This document shows positions 33,955 to 42,888 of a DNA stretch of 64,000 nucleotides, piece after piece. Under the pieces are notes generated by a model. The model was not told the DNA's origin. It ran no database searches and was given only the letters and a program-made list of their open reading frames with translations. This stretch comes from Terriglobia bacterium (GTDB taxonomy: Bacteria; Acidobacteriota; Thermoanaerobaculia; Thermoanaerobaculales; Thermoanaerobaculaceae), in the NCBI GenBank assembly GCA_020073245.1, contig JAIQFQ010000006.1, positions 124,001 through 188,000 of the forward strand. Direction: 5' to 3'. Numbering within the stretch: position 1 is the stretch's first letter; each line of letters starts with the position of its first letter. The position numbers and the translations under genes were made by a program.

Positions 33955-35418
33955 TCAGTCGATTTCGAAGCGGGCGGGGTGGAAGTCGGGGGCCTCGAAC
34001 GTCCGAACCGCGAGGCCGTGCCGCTCCCTCAACTCGACGAGGATCCCGCGCAGTTCCCCGGAGAGCAGGCGCACGACCTCGGGGTGGGCCCGCACCGAGT
34101 ACTCGCTCGCCTCGCCGCCTGCGGCCTCGCGGAGGAGGGCTCTGCGGATCTCGAGGCACACGGTCTCCGGCGACTTGACGCGCCCGAGCCCCTCGCACGT
34201 GGGGCACGGCCGGGTGAGGGCGCGCTCGAGCGACCGCTCCGTCCGCTTGCGGGTGAGCTGGACCAGGCCGAACGGCCCGACCGGGCCGGCGAGAGTCCTT
34301 GCGCGATCGCGGGCCAGCGCCTTCTGGAGCTCCTGGAGCAGCGCCTCGCGGTGCGCCTCGTCCTCCATGTCGATGAAGTCCACCACGATGATCCCGCCGA
34401 GGTTGCGCAGGCGCAGCTGGCGGACCACCTCGCGGGAGGCCTCGAGGTTGATCCGGAACACCGTGTCCTCGAGGTCGGCTCCGCCCACGTACCGACCGGT
34501 GTTGACGTCGACGGCCACCAGCGCCTCGGTCTGGTCGATCACGAGCGAACCGCCGGAGCGCAGCCACACCTTGGGCTGCAGCGCTTGGTCGAGCTCCGAC
34601 TCGATCCCGAACGCCTCGAAGATGTCGAGCTGGCGGCGATACAGCCTGACCTTGGAGGTGAGCTCCGGCTGCACCCGGTCGAGAAACTCGACGATGCGCT
34701 GGTACCCCTCCGTGTCGTCGATCCAGAACTCCGAGAGGCGCGGGCCGGCGAGATCGCGGGCGGCGCGCAGCACGAGGTCGAGGTCCCGGTGCACCATGCA
34801 CGGCGCGCTCACCTCGTTGGCGCGCGTGTTGATGTGGCGCCACATCGACTCCAGCACGGCAAGATCCGCGAGGAAGTCGGCGCGGTCGCGTCCCTCGCCC
34901 GCCGTGCGCACGATCGCCCCGCCCGTGTGCGGGATCTCGGAGACCATCGAGCGCAGCCGCTCGCGCTCCGTCTCGTCGGTGATCCGTCGCGAAACCCCGA
35001 CGTGGGAGTTCCCCGGCATCAGCACCAGGTAGCGGCCCGGGATCGTGACGTGAGAGGTGGCGCGCGGGCCCTTGCTGGACCCGAGCTCGCGGGTCACCTG
35101 CACGAGGATCTCCTGCCCCTCGCGGAGGAGGTCCTGGATCGGGGGCGTGGCCGGGGCGAACTCGCCCGGCTCGACCTCCTCGTCCTCGAGCGTCTCAGCG
35201 ACGTCGTCGACGTAAAGGAATGCGTCGCGTTCGAGTCCGACATCCACGAACGCGGCCTGCATGCCCGGGAGCACCCGCGAGATGCGGCCCTTGTACAGGC
35301 TTCCGACGATCGAGTGCTCGCGCGTGCGCTCGACCATCAACTCGACGAGGACGCCGTCCTCGCGCACGGCGACGCGGGTCTCGTAGGGTGTGACGTTCGT
35401 GTAGATGACGGTGCTCAA
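33955..35418 (-). CDS. rng: Ribonuclease G (RNase E/G family)
   Basis: 487 residues. S1 domain GSLYKGRISRVLPGMQAAFVDVGLERDAFLYVDDV, then the RNase H-like/DNase I-like catalytic core with VIDQTEALVAVDVNTGRY and IIVVDFIDME (the catalytic Asp pair), and a Zn-link CPTCEGLG that joins subunits. The long disordered C-terminal degradosome scaffold of RNase E is absent. It processes rRNA and decays mRNA; in many bacteria the gene sits with mreBCD, as here. TTG 35418 is chosen because GGAGG is 4 nt upstream and a TACACT box lies 18 nt upstream; ATG 35445 is an alternative but precedes the -10 box. Confidence 0.93.
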   Translation of the reverse strand: MSTVIYTNVTPYETRVAVREDGVLVELMVERTREHSIVGSLYKGRISRVLPGMQAAFVDVGLERDAFLYVDDVAETLEDEEVEPGEFAPATPPIQDLLREGQEILVQVTRELGSSKGPRATSHVTIPGRYLVLMPGNSHVGVSRRITDETERERLRSMVSEIPHTGGAIVRTAGEGRDRADFLADLAVLESMWRHINTRANEVSAPCMVHRDLDLVLRAARDLAGPRLSEFWIDDTEGYQRIVEFLDRVQPELTSKVRLYRRQLDIFEAFGIESELDQALQPKVWLRSGGSLVIDQTEALVAVDVNTGRYVGGADLEDTVFRINLEASREVVRQLRLRNLGGIIVVDFIDMEDEAHREALLQELQKALARDRARTLAGPVGPFGLVQLTRKRTERSLERALTRPCPTCEGLGRVKSPETVCLEIRRALLREAAGGEASEYSVRAHPEVVRLLSGELRGILVELRERHGLAVRTFEAPDFHPARFEID

Positions 35419-35898
35419 GGCGCCTCCGGCACGCGAAGTGTACATTGCTTTTGCATCCTGCGGATGCGCGCTTGCTTGTTCCCCTGCGGCCACGGCTCTT
35501 TCTTTGCCCCTCGGGTTCGCGGCACCTCCTCGCTTGCGCGCCCCCGCGCGCTTCGCTCGGAGAGTCCTCGGCCGCGACCCGGTAGCGCGTCCCGGAACGG
35601 GGCCCCTCGGTGTCCGCGAGAGAATGCGTCACCGACACCCCGTTCCGGATCCGCGCGCCGGGGACCCCGCGGCCTCGGACGGATCGCCGCTTCACCCGAG
35701 GGGCGAATTTGAACACCCCCACCCTCAAATCGGACCACATGTCGGTGACGATCTGGCCGCTCGGTACCCGCACGCGGCGGCGTGTCGGAGTGCTGCGCTC
35801 GATGCGCAGCCCGAGCGACCCGCCGTAGCCCGAGGGGCAAGAGGGAAGCCTCCACGCGAGTGGAACCGAAACCGGTAGCGATGCGGCGGGGAGCCGCG
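35419..35898. other. 480-nt spacer between rodA and rng
   Basis: No confident gene. It holds the rng promoter (TACACT at 35437-35442 on the minus strand), a GCATCC/GGATGC inverted repeat just upstream of it, and the strong stem-loop at 35593-35647. Several long open frames cross it on both strands but look like GC-skewed noise. Confidence 0.45.
35593..35647. terminator. Strong stem-loop downstream of rodA
   Basis: CGGAACGGGG (35593-35602) pairs perfectly with CCCCGTTCCG (35638-35647), and an inner GGTGTC/GACACC pair is possible. It lies about 250 nt after the rodA stop on the same strand. With no T-run it may be a processing or attenuation structure rather than an intrinsic terminator. Confidence 0.4.
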
Positions 35899-36975
35899 TC
35901 ACACGTTCGCGTAACGGAGACGCCAGATGCTCTGGATCATTCCGAGGGAGATGCAGGTTGCCAGCACCGATGAGCCGCCGTAGGACAGCAGCGGCAGCGT
36001 GATTCCGGTGGTGGGAGCGAGGCCGGTCACCATGCCGACGTTGATGAGGATCTCGGTGGCGAGCACGAAGCCGGAACAGCCGGCGAACACCGCGCCGACA
36101 CGGTCGCGGGCCGAGAGCGCGATCACGAAGATCCGGAACACCATCAGGATGTAGGCCGCGAGGAGCAGCGCGGCGCCGATGAAACCGGTCTCCTCCGCCC
36201 ACACCGCGAAGATGAAGTCCGTGTACTGCGCGGGCAGGAAGCGCAGCTGTGACTGGGTCCCGGAGTGCAGCCCTTTCCCGGTGACCCCACCGGAGCCGAC
36301 GGCGATCTTGGACTGACGCTGCTGGTAGCCGGACGTGTAGAGCGCGCGCTCGGGGTCGGCGAACGTCAGGATGCGCTCGCGCTGGTACGGCTTGAGGACC
36401 CACAGCCACGCCACCACGACCATCACGACCCCGGCCGCGACCAGCGCGACCCACGTTCGCCAGGGGAGGCCGCCCAGCCAGAGCGCCGCCACGAGTATCG
36501 CCCCCAGGGTGAGTGCCGTTCCGAGGTCGGGCTGGAGCATGACGAGGATTGCAGGGACGGAAGTCAGTGCCAGAAGGCGGGCTGCGGTCTTGAAATCGAG
36601 CCTGCTCTGTTGGTGCTCCCCGGCGATCGCGGCAACGGCGAGGATCGTGACGACCCGCGCGAATTCGGACGGCTGAATCGTATACGAACCGAGAGTCAGC
36701 CATCTCTGTGCGCCTGCGCGCGCCGGCGCCACGACGAAGAGGGCGAGGAGCACTCCGAGCGTGACGACGTAGAAGAGCGGCGAGAGCCGGGCCAGCACGC
36801 GGTAGTCGGCGAACGAGAACAGAACCATGAGGACCGCGCCGACCGCGAGCCAGACGATCTGACGGTTCGCGAATCCGGGTGTCGCGAGCGCCTTCGCGGT
36901 CGAGCTCTGCGCGAGGTAGGCACACGCGGCGATCGCGACTACCGCCAGCAGCAGCCAGGGATCGAGTCGTCGCAT
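35899..36975 (-). CDS. rodA: Rod shape-determining protein RodA (SEDS glycosyltransferase)
   Basis: 358 residues with about ten membrane helices. SEDS hallmarks: QPSEFARVVTILAVA, MLQPDLGTALTLGAI, GSGGVTGKGLHSGTQSQLRFLPAQYTDFIFAVWAEETGF, and the closing PLLSYGGSSVLATCISLGM. RodA polymerises lipid II into glycan strands and works with PBP2. Its ATG overlaps the stop of the PBP2 gene (TGATG), so the two partners are translationally coupled. Confidence 0.96.
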   Translation of the reverse strand: MRRLDPWLLLAVVAIAACAYLAQSSTAKALATPGFANRQIVWLAVGAVLMVLFSFADYRVLARLSPLFYVVTLGVLLALFVVAPARAGAQRWLTLGSYTIQPSEFARVVTILAVAAIAGEHQQSRLDFKTAARLLALTSVPAILVMLQPDLGTALTLGAILVAALWLGGLPWRTWVALVAAGVVMVVVAWLWVLKPYQRERILTFADPERALYTSGYQQRQSKIAVGSGGVTGKGLHSGTQSQLRFLPAQYTDFIFAVWAEETGFIGAALLLAAYILMVFRIFVIALSARDRVGAVFAGCSGFVLATEILINVGMVTGLAPTTGITLPLLSYGGSSVLATCISLGMIQSIWRLRYANV

Positions 36976-38969
36976 CAGCGTGTGGGGCGAGGCCGCAGTC
37001 GGGCCGTGCCTCCGGCCGCCGGCGGCGACGTGGAACGGCTGGCCTCGGGTCGACCGGCTGCGGCCGCTGGCGTCGGGCGCACGGTCGCAGATGTCGCGGG
37101 GACAGAAGCCGGCGCAGAGGGCGCCGCGGGGCCGGCCTCGAGGCTCGGTGGCGGAGAGGTCACCTGCCAGCCAGGCGCAATGGACGCTGTGACGGCCTGC
37201 GCTTCGGCTCTCGGCCCGAACGCCCGCATGAAGATGCGACCGGCGATGGGGGCCGCCACCGAGGCCGCGTCACCGCCGTGCTCGACCACCACCGCGACAA
37301 CGAGCCGCGGGTCGCCGACCGGGGCGTAGCCGATGAACAGTGCGTGGTGTCGCTGCTCCCAGGGCAGGTCCTGCCAGTGGACGCCCTCCTGCTTGCGCAT
37401 CACCTGGGAGGTGCCGGTTTTCCCGGCGATGCGGACCGGAAGCGACCCGAGCCTGCGCGCGGTGCCGCGCTGGCCCGCGACCACCCTTTCCATGCCGCGT
37501 TGCACCGCGGCGAGCGCCTCCGCCGGGAACCCGGTTGGGCGCGGCGGCTCACCCCTCCCCTCGACGAGATGGGGCTTTACGAGCATGCCACCGTTGACAA
37601 GCGCCGCGTAGGCCACCGCCATCTGGATCGGTGTCACGAGGATCGGCCCCTGGCCGATTCCGACCGAGATGGTCTCTCCGCCGTACCACGGCTGACCTCG
37701 GGCCTTGCGGCTCCAGGTATCGTCGGGCACCAGGCCGGTGCTCTCGCCGCCCAGCTCGATCCCGGTGGCTGTTCCGAGGCCGAAGGAACGAGCCCAGGCG
37801 GCGAGGCGGTCGATGCCCGCATCGCGGGCCAGGTGGTAGAAGAAGCTGTCGCACGAGACCTCGATCGCCTCCTCAAGCGCCACCCGCCCGTGGCCGCCCT
37901 TCTGCCAGCAGCGGTACGGGTGACCGTAGATGTTGACGGCGCCCGTGCAGAAGATGGTGTCCGACAGCGACCGGATGCCGTCGCGCAGGGCGCCGGTCGC
38001 ATACAGCGGTTTGATCGAGGAGCCGGGCGGGTAGAGGGCCTGGAGCGCCCGGTCGTGCAGAGGGTTGAGCGGGTCGCTGATCAGCTCCTTCCACTTCGCC
38101 GTCTCCAGGTGACCGGCGAACAGGTCGGGGTCGAACGAAGGCTGGGAAAGGAGGATCCGCACGGCGCCGTCGCGAGGGTCGAGAGCGAACACCGCACCGA
38201 CCTGGCCGGTCATCGCTTCCGAGGCCTCCTCCTGAAGTGCGAGGTCGAGCGTGATCTGCAGCGGCCGGCCTGCAACCGGCGGCTCCTCGTCGAGGGCGGA
38301 GACCTGCTTGCCGAAGGCGTCCACCACCACCACGAGGTTGCCCGGCGTGCCGCCCAGCACGTCCTGGTATGCGCGCTCCAGACCGGAGCGTCCGACGAGC
38401 TGGCCGGGGTGGAGGCTGGGATTGCCCGTGAGCTGATCCGGCGAGACCTCGCCGAGTTGGCCCACGAGATGCGCGACCCTGGCGCCGGGAGGGAGCGAGC
38501 GGCGCGTCGCGGGATGGATCTCCAGCTCCCTGTATTCGGCCCGGTGCGCTGCGATGGTGGCCACCTGGGACCACGCAAGGTTGTCCGCAATCACCGACGG
38601 CAGGTGGGAGGTGCGACGAGCCTTCTCGAGACGGGCATGTACCTCTTCCGGCGGCGCGATCTCGATCCTGGTCAGAAACGCGGCGGTGCGTGCCGCGTCG
38701 GCCATCTCCTCGGGGAAGAGCAGGAGTTGGTAGGTGGGGCGGTTGTCGAGGATGACCTCGCCGCGCACGTCGGTGACCATCCCGCGCGGCGCCTCGAGCG
38801 GAAGACGGCGCAGCCGGTTGTTCTCGGCTGCGGTCCGCCACCTGGGACTCTGGATGACCTGCAGGACCCACAGACGGACGAGGATCGCCGCAAAGGCGAC
38901 CGCGAGAGTGGCAAGCAGCACGGCGGCCCTCCGCTGGACGGGACGGAGGTCATCGCGGACGAAGGTCAT
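36975..38969 (-). CDS. mrdA: Penicillin-binding protein 2
   Basis: 664 residues. A single N-terminal helix (about 13-35), a pedestal/dimerisation domain (about 50-230) and a transpeptidase domain. Active-site motifs: SxxK with Ser317 in YPPGSSIKP, SCD in EVSCDSFFYHL (the SxD form usual for PBP2), and KTG in IAGKTGTSQ. It cross-links peptidoglycan of the lateral wall together with RodA. The last ~75 residues are a Pro/Ala/Ser-rich tail that is longer than usual and presumably disordered in the periplasm. The start overlaps the mreD stop as ATGA. Confidence 0.95.
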   Translation of the reverse strand: MTFVRDDLRPVQRRAAVLLATLAVAFAAILVRLWVLQVIQSPRWRTAAENNRLRRLPLEAPRGMVTDVRGEVILDNRPTYQLLLFPEEMADAARTAAFLTRIEIAPPEEVHARLEKARRTSHLPSVIADNLAWSQVATIAAHRAEYRELEIHPATRRSLPPGARVAHLVGQLGEVSPDQLTGNPSLHPGQLVGRSGLERAYQDVLGGTPGNLVVVVDAFGKQVSALDEEPPVAGRPLQITLDLALQEEASEAMTGQVGAVFALDPRDGAVRILLSQPSFDPDLFAGHLETAKWKELISDPLNPLHDRALQALYPPGSSIKPLYATGALRDGIRSLSDTIFCTGAVNIYGHPYRCWQKGGHGRVALEEAIEVSCDSFFYHLARDAGIDRLAAWARSFGLGTATGIELGGESTGLVPDDTWSRKARGQPWYGGETISVGIGQGPILVTPIQMAVAYAALVNGGMLVKPHLVEGRGEPPRPTGFPAEALAAVQRGMERVVAGQRGTARRLGSLPVRIAGKTGTSQVMRKQEGVHWQDLPWEQRHHALFIGYAPVGDPRLVVAVVVEHGGDAASVAAPIAGRIFMRAFGPRAEAQAVTASIAPGWQVTSPPPSLEAGPAAPSAPASVPATSATVRPTPAAAAGRPEASRSTSPPAAGGTARLRPRPTR

Positions 38970-39469
38970 AACCGACGCAGGACGCGCCGTCGCCGGCGCT
39001 CCGGCGACTGCCAGATTCGCACGGCCCGTTCGGTGGCCGCCACGAGCAGACCGGCGGCACCAGTCATCGCAACCGTGGCGAACGCTCCGACGAAGAGATG
39101 GTCAGGCTTCGCGCCGAGCGTCACGAGTGACAACATCCAGGCAGCCTCACTGCACGCACCTGCGAGCAAGGAGCCGACGATCCAGTACAACGGGCCCTCC
39201 ATCTCGAACCTGCGGACGACCGCTGCGACCGCCACCCCGGCGACCGCTCCGGCGATCCCGCCTGGGCCGATGATACGCTCGGAAATCAGATCGGTGGCGA
39301 GGCCGGCGGCCAGCCCGGTCCATGCGACGCCCACCGGCTCGAACCGGCGCGCGCTCGCGACCACCACCAGCAGGAGCGGCTGACAGGCCGCGAATACCCA
39401 CCACAGGTGGCCGGCGGTCAACCCAAGCTGCAGGAACAGCGCGAGTAGGAAAGCGACGGCCAGCCTCAC
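38966..39469 (-). CDS. mreD: Rod shape-determining protein MreD
   Basis: 167 residues, five to six membrane helices. It starts with an LAVAFLLALFLQLGL helix and has the AAGLATDLISERIIGPGGIAG loop that corresponds to the conserved MreD core. It forms part of the elongasome with MreC, PBP2 and RodA. Assignment rests on length, hydrophobicity and position between mreC and mrdA, since MreD is poorly conserved. Overlaps of 4 nt with both neighbours support coupled translation. The last ~20 residues are strongly Arg-rich and cytoplasmic. Confidence 0.88.
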   Translation of the reverse strand: MRLAVAFLLALFLQLGLTAGHLWWVFAACQPLLLVVVASARRFEPVGVAWTGLAAGLATDLISERIIGPGGIAGAVAGVAVAAVVRRFEMEGPLYWIVGSLLAGACSEAAWMLSLVTLGAKPDHLFVGAFATVAMTGAAGLLVAATERAVRIWQSPERRRRRVLRRL

Positions 39470-40275
39470 GGAACGCCCCCGCCGGCCGCCGTCAGAACAA
39501 GCACCACCGTGACTTCGGTCGGATGCGCCGCGAGCTGCACGGGCACGACGGTGAAGAGTCCCTCGTTGCGCGCCTCCATCGCCGACCCGAAGAGCATGCC
39601 CGGCGGGTAGATCCCCTCAGATCCCGTGGAAACGACCAGGGTGTCGGGCGGCACCTTCGTGTACGGCGGCAAGCCGGTGACACGCGGCTGGTCGCCGCCC
39701 AGGAGCAGGCCCTCGGACTGGATGCCGGCGATCGCGGCCGCCGCGGCCGCCGCGGGGTGCGTGAGGAGCTGCACGCGTGCGGAGTGGTCAAGGACACGGT
39801 CAACGCGCCCCAGCAATCCGCTCTCGGCCAGGACGGCGGCGTCGGGCCGGATGCCGTCGGCTGACCCGCGGTCGAGGCGGAGCGAGTGCGTGCGCAGGAG
39901 GTCGCGGGCCACGACCCGCGCGAGCACTGCTCGATCCGCGAGCGAGGGATAGGCCGCAAGCAGGCGGGACCCCTGGCGCAGCTCGGCGACTTCCGCTCCC
40001 AGCAGCTGGTTGGTTCGACGGAGCTCCGCGCTCTCCTCCCGCACGCGCCCGAGCTCCCGGAGCGTCGCCCGGAGGTCGCGCTGGCCGAGCCGGAAGTCCT
40101 CCCACGCGGTGCCGGCGGCGTTGCCGAGGGCGACGGCAGGGGCTGCGATCGAGGCTGCGGCAAATGAGAGGGCGGTCTCGCCCCGGGGCGTACGTACCTG
40201 CACGGCCGACCCGACGTACAGCGCGACGCAGACAAGAACGATCGCGAGGTCGGGGCGGAGCCGAATGCGGACCAC
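39466..40275 (-). CDS. mreC: Rod shape-determining protein MreC
   Basis: 269 residues. One N-terminal membrane helix, a coiled-coil (about 60-105, LRATLRELGRVREESAELRRTNQLLGAEVAELR) and a double beta-barrel with VARDLLRTHSLRLDRGSADGIRPDAAVLAESGLLGRV, the usual MreC core. It is a periplasmic scaffold that activates PBP2. It starts 1 nt after the mreB stop and overlaps mreD. Confidence 0.93.
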   Translation of the reverse strand: MVRIRLRPDLAIVLVCVALYVGSAVQVRTPRGETALSFAAASIAAPAVALGNAAGTAWEDFRLGQRDLRATLRELGRVREESAELRRTNQLLGAEVAELRQGSRLLAAYPSLADRAVLARVVARDLLRTHSLRLDRGSADGIRPDAAVLAESGLLGRVDRVLDHSARVQLLTHPAAAAAAAIAGIQSEGLLLGGDQPRVTGLPPYTKVPPDTLVVSTGSEGIYPPGMLFGSAMEARNEGLFTVVPVQLAAHPTEVTVVLVLTAAGGGVP

Positions 40276-40276
40276 G

Positions 40277-41302
40277 TCAATCGATGGAGATCTTCTTGAG
40301 GAGCGCCATGTCGGTGAGCATCTTGCCGGTGCCCCTCACCACCGCCGAGACGGGGTCGTCGCAGTGGGCGACGGGGATTCCGGTCTCCTCACGAAGCCGC
40401 TGGTCGAGGTTGTGCAGCAGCGAGCCGCCCCCGGCGAGCACGATGCCTTTATCGATGATGTCCGCGGAGAGCTCCGGCGGTGTGCGCTCGAGCGCAGTGC
40501 GAACAGCGTCGACGATGGTGTTCACCGTCTCGGCGAGCGACTCGCGTATCTCCTCGTCGTTGACCGTCAGCGTCTTCGGGATACCCTCCACGAGGTCGCG
40601 CCCCTTGACGTCCATGGTTCGCGACGCTTCGCCGGGCCACGCGTTACCGAGTTCAATCTTGATCATCTCGGCCGTTCGTTCGCCGATCAGCAGGTTGTAC
40701 TTGCGCTTGATGTACGAAATGATCGCCTCGTCCATCTCGTTGCCGGCGATCCGCACGGAGCGCGAGTAGACGATCCCCGCGAGCGAGATGACGGCCACGT
40801 CGGTCGTGCCGCCTCCGATGTCCACGATCATGTTGCCGGTCGGCTCCGTGATCGGCAGCTCCGCACCGATCGCGGCCGCCATGGCCTGCTCGATGAGGTA
40901 GACCTCGCTTGCTCCGGCACGCAGGGCCGAGTCCTTGACCGCCCGTTTCTCCACCGGCGTGATCTCCGACGGCACCGAGATCACGATTCTCGGCCGCACG
41001 AAGAGGTTCCTGCCGTGCGCCTTGCGGATGAAGTACTCGAGCATCTTCTCCGTGACCTCGAAGTCGGCGATCACGCCGTCCTTCATCGGCCGGATGGCGG
41101 CGATGTTGCCGGGGGTCTTTCCCATCATGTCCTTGGCCGCCTGACCCACGGCCTCCACCCGGTTCGTGACCCGATTGACCGCCACGATGGACGGCTCGAA
41201 GACCACGATCCCGCGGTTCTTGGTGTACACCAACGTCGTCGCGGTCCCGAGGTCCACCGCGAGGTCGGACGAAAAGAGCGAAAGAAGCGATGCAATCCCC
41301 AT
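40277..41302 (-). CDS. mreB: Cell-shape actin homologue MreB
   Basis: 341 residues. Actin-fold motifs: [19 protein letters not shown] (phosphate 1), [18 protein letters not shown] (phosphate 2) and [21 protein letters not shown] (adenosine). It forms membrane-bound filaments that guide wall synthesis. ATG 41302 has AGGA upstream and begins 7 nt after the stop of the FecR-domain gene; frame extension to 41326 gives no family match. First of the mreB-C-D/mrdA/rodA run. Confidence 0.97.
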   Translation of the reverse strand: MGIASLLSLFSSDLAVDLGTATTLVYTKNRGIVVFEPSIVAVNRVTNRVEAVGQAAKDMMGKTPGNIAAIRPMKDGVIADFEVTEKMLEYFIRKAHGRNLFVRPRIVISVPSEITPVEKRAVKDSALRAGASEVYLIEQAMAAAIGAELPITEPTGNMIVDIGGGTTDVAVISLAGIVYSRSVRIAGNEMDEAIISYIKRKYNLLIGERTAEMIKIELGNAWPGEASRTMDVKGRDLVEGIPKTLTVNDEEIRESLAETVNTIVDAVRTALERTPPELSADIIDKGIVLAGGGSLLHNLDQRLREETGIPVAHCDDPVSAVVRGTGKMLTDMALLKKISID

Positions 41303-41309
41303 AGGGTTC

Positions 41310-42758
41310 CTATTCGACCTCCACATACACAGACTTGCGATCTTCGGATGTGTTTCCGGCGGGGTCGGTGGCCCGGATCACGATCGTGTTCCACCCCTCG
41401 CGGTTCAACGCGACCGCTTTCTTGAACGTGCCGTCCCCGGCGACCTCCACGGGCTCCCCGTTGACGGTCACCGTTGCGCCCGGCACCGTTGCGCCCTCGA
41501 CGATGAAGAAGTTCCCCATCTGGGTCGGACGCTGGACCTCGAGCTTGGGCGGCGTCGTGTCGGTGAGCGCCTCGGCCCGCGGGCCGGCGAACACCTTGAA
41601 CGCCCGCGGCGAGCTCCATTCCGAGCGCACGCGTTCCGTGCCGAGCGCCGCGACCCGCCAGTAGTAGGTGCCCGGTCGCAGGATCTTCGTGACCGCCGAG
41701 TTCGTGCTACGGCGGACGGTGAACTCCAGACTCGACGAGGCAAACAGTCTCGAATGGGAGACCTGCAACTCGTACCCGGTGCAGCCGGCCACGGCCCGCC
41801 AGGCGAGCTCGACACGGTCAGATAAGTCGAGGTTCACGAGGAAGTTGGCGGGAGGCTTCTCGAGGGCCGGGGCCTCGGGCACGGCGCGTTGCTGTCCGAG
41901 CTTGCCGCCGGGGGCCGCGCTGACCGCCTGCCGTGTGCCCAGGTCGACCTTCTCGCCCGTCGCGCCGGTCACGTGGGCCTTCCCGGCGTACGCGGCGACC
42001 AACGTGGCACTGTCGTCGGCCACCTCGACGCCCACACGGCTGTCACGGTCGATGTCGGCCCGAGCCACATCGGTCACCACCGAGGACGTGTTGCTCGCGG
42101 TGAACACGTTGACCTGGCCGGACTTCATCTTGACCTCGCCGCTCGACGGACTACGCCCTCCGCGGGCCTCGCGGTGTACCTCGAGCAGGGAGTCGGGGCC
42201 GACCTTGTAGACCGTGCTGTCGGAGAACAGCACCTCTGCGAAGGCGTCGGAGCCGGTCTTGACGAAGTCGCCATTGTAGAGCGGTTGCTTCTCGCGGGCT
42301 TTCTCCCACCTGGTCTGGTTGGCTCGCTGGACCTCGACCTTGCCGTGGAGCGCGATCACCTGGCCGCTCCCGACGAAATCACGATTGGCGAGCCCCCCGA
42401 GCAACTGGAAACGCTGCAGGGAGTCCTCCGCGCGCGCGATGCACGCCGGAAAATCCTTCCGATCCCAGTCGGAACGGGCCTCGTCGAGCAGCCGCGATGC
42501 CTGGTCGAACTCTCCGGCAAGGCTCTCGGAGAAGCCGGCCCGCTGAACCTCCTCCTGCGCCGCCACAGTTCGCCTGAGTGCGCGCTGCGCCCTCGTCTCG
42601 ATCGGCTCGTGCAGGAAGTACATGACGCTCCCGAGGACGCCGCCGGCGAGAACCAAGAGGAAAATGAGCAACCCCCAACGCTTGAAACCCGCGACAGAGA
42701 CGACGACCCAGTCGAGCTCAAAGCGTCTTGGCGGTGGACCCGGGAGTTGGGAACGCAT
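41310..42758 (-). CDS. Membrane-anchored FecR-domain protein with C-terminal Ig-like domains
   Basis: 482 residues. An N-terminal cytoplasmic stretch and one membrane helix (about 28-49, [22 protein letters not shown]), then a helical region, a FecR-type domain (about 130-245, with [35 protein letters not shown]), a fibronectin-like domain (about 290-385, with YYWRVAAL) and a final bacterial Ig-like/glucodextranase-type domain ([25 protein letters not shown]). No sigma factor gene accompanies it, so this is not FecR signalling in the iron sense. It sits directly upstream of mreB, which suggests an envelope role linked to growth. ATG 42758 is preferred; TTG 42770 is the alternative. Confidence 0.85.
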   Translation of the reverse strand: MRSQLPGPPPRRFELDWVVVSVAGFKRWGLLIFLLVLAGGVLGSVMYFLHEPIETRAQRALRRTVAAQEEVQRAGFSESLAGEFDQASRLLDEARSDWDRKDFPACIARAEDSLQRFQLLGGLANRDFVGSGQVIALHGKVEVQRANQTRWEKAREKQPLYNGDFVKTGSDAFAEVLFSDSTVYKVGPDSLLEVHREARGGRSPSSGEVKMKSGQVNVFTASNTSSVVTDVARADIDRDSRVGVEVADDSATLVAAYAGKAHVTGATGEKVDLGTRQAVSAAPGGKLGQQRAVPEAPALEKPPANFLVNLDLSDRVELAWRAVAGCTGYELQVSHSRLFASSSLEFTVRRSTNSAVTKILRPGTYYWRVAALGTERVRSEWSSPRAFKVFAGPRAEALTDTTPPKLEVQRPTQMGNFFIVEGATVPGATVTVNGEPVEVAGDGTFKKAVALNREGWNTIVIRATDPAGNTSEDRKSVYVEVE

Positions 42759-42822
42759 TGACAAACCCAATTAACCTTAGCATCCCGGGCGGCGCGAACG
42801 CAACCAGCGAGCGGTGTGCAAC

Positions 42823-42851
42823 TTGCTCGTCGCGAGGTCGTGGGCTAGAAT
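42823..42851 (+). promoter_or_regulatory. Promoter of the PpiD-like gene
   Basis: -35 TTGCTC (42823-42828), 17-nt spacer, -10 TAGAAT (42846-42851). The start codon at 42889 is 37 nt further and has GGAGG, so this transcript has a true leader. Confidence 0.65.
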
Positions 42852-42888
42852 CCCGTGCCTTGCCTTTGGGCGCGATGGAGGCATCCGA

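Noticed and set aside
35405..35878. Open frames on both strands between rng and rodA
   Set aside because: Ala/Pro/Arg-rich translation without domains; the region is better read as a spacer with the rng promoter and a stem-loop.
36879..39383. Long open frame on the plus strand opposite mrdA and mreD (834 codons)
   Set aside because: High GC content leaves antisense frames open; the sequence is Arg/Gly/Ala-rich with no domain, while the opposite strand encodes well-recognised elongasome proteins.
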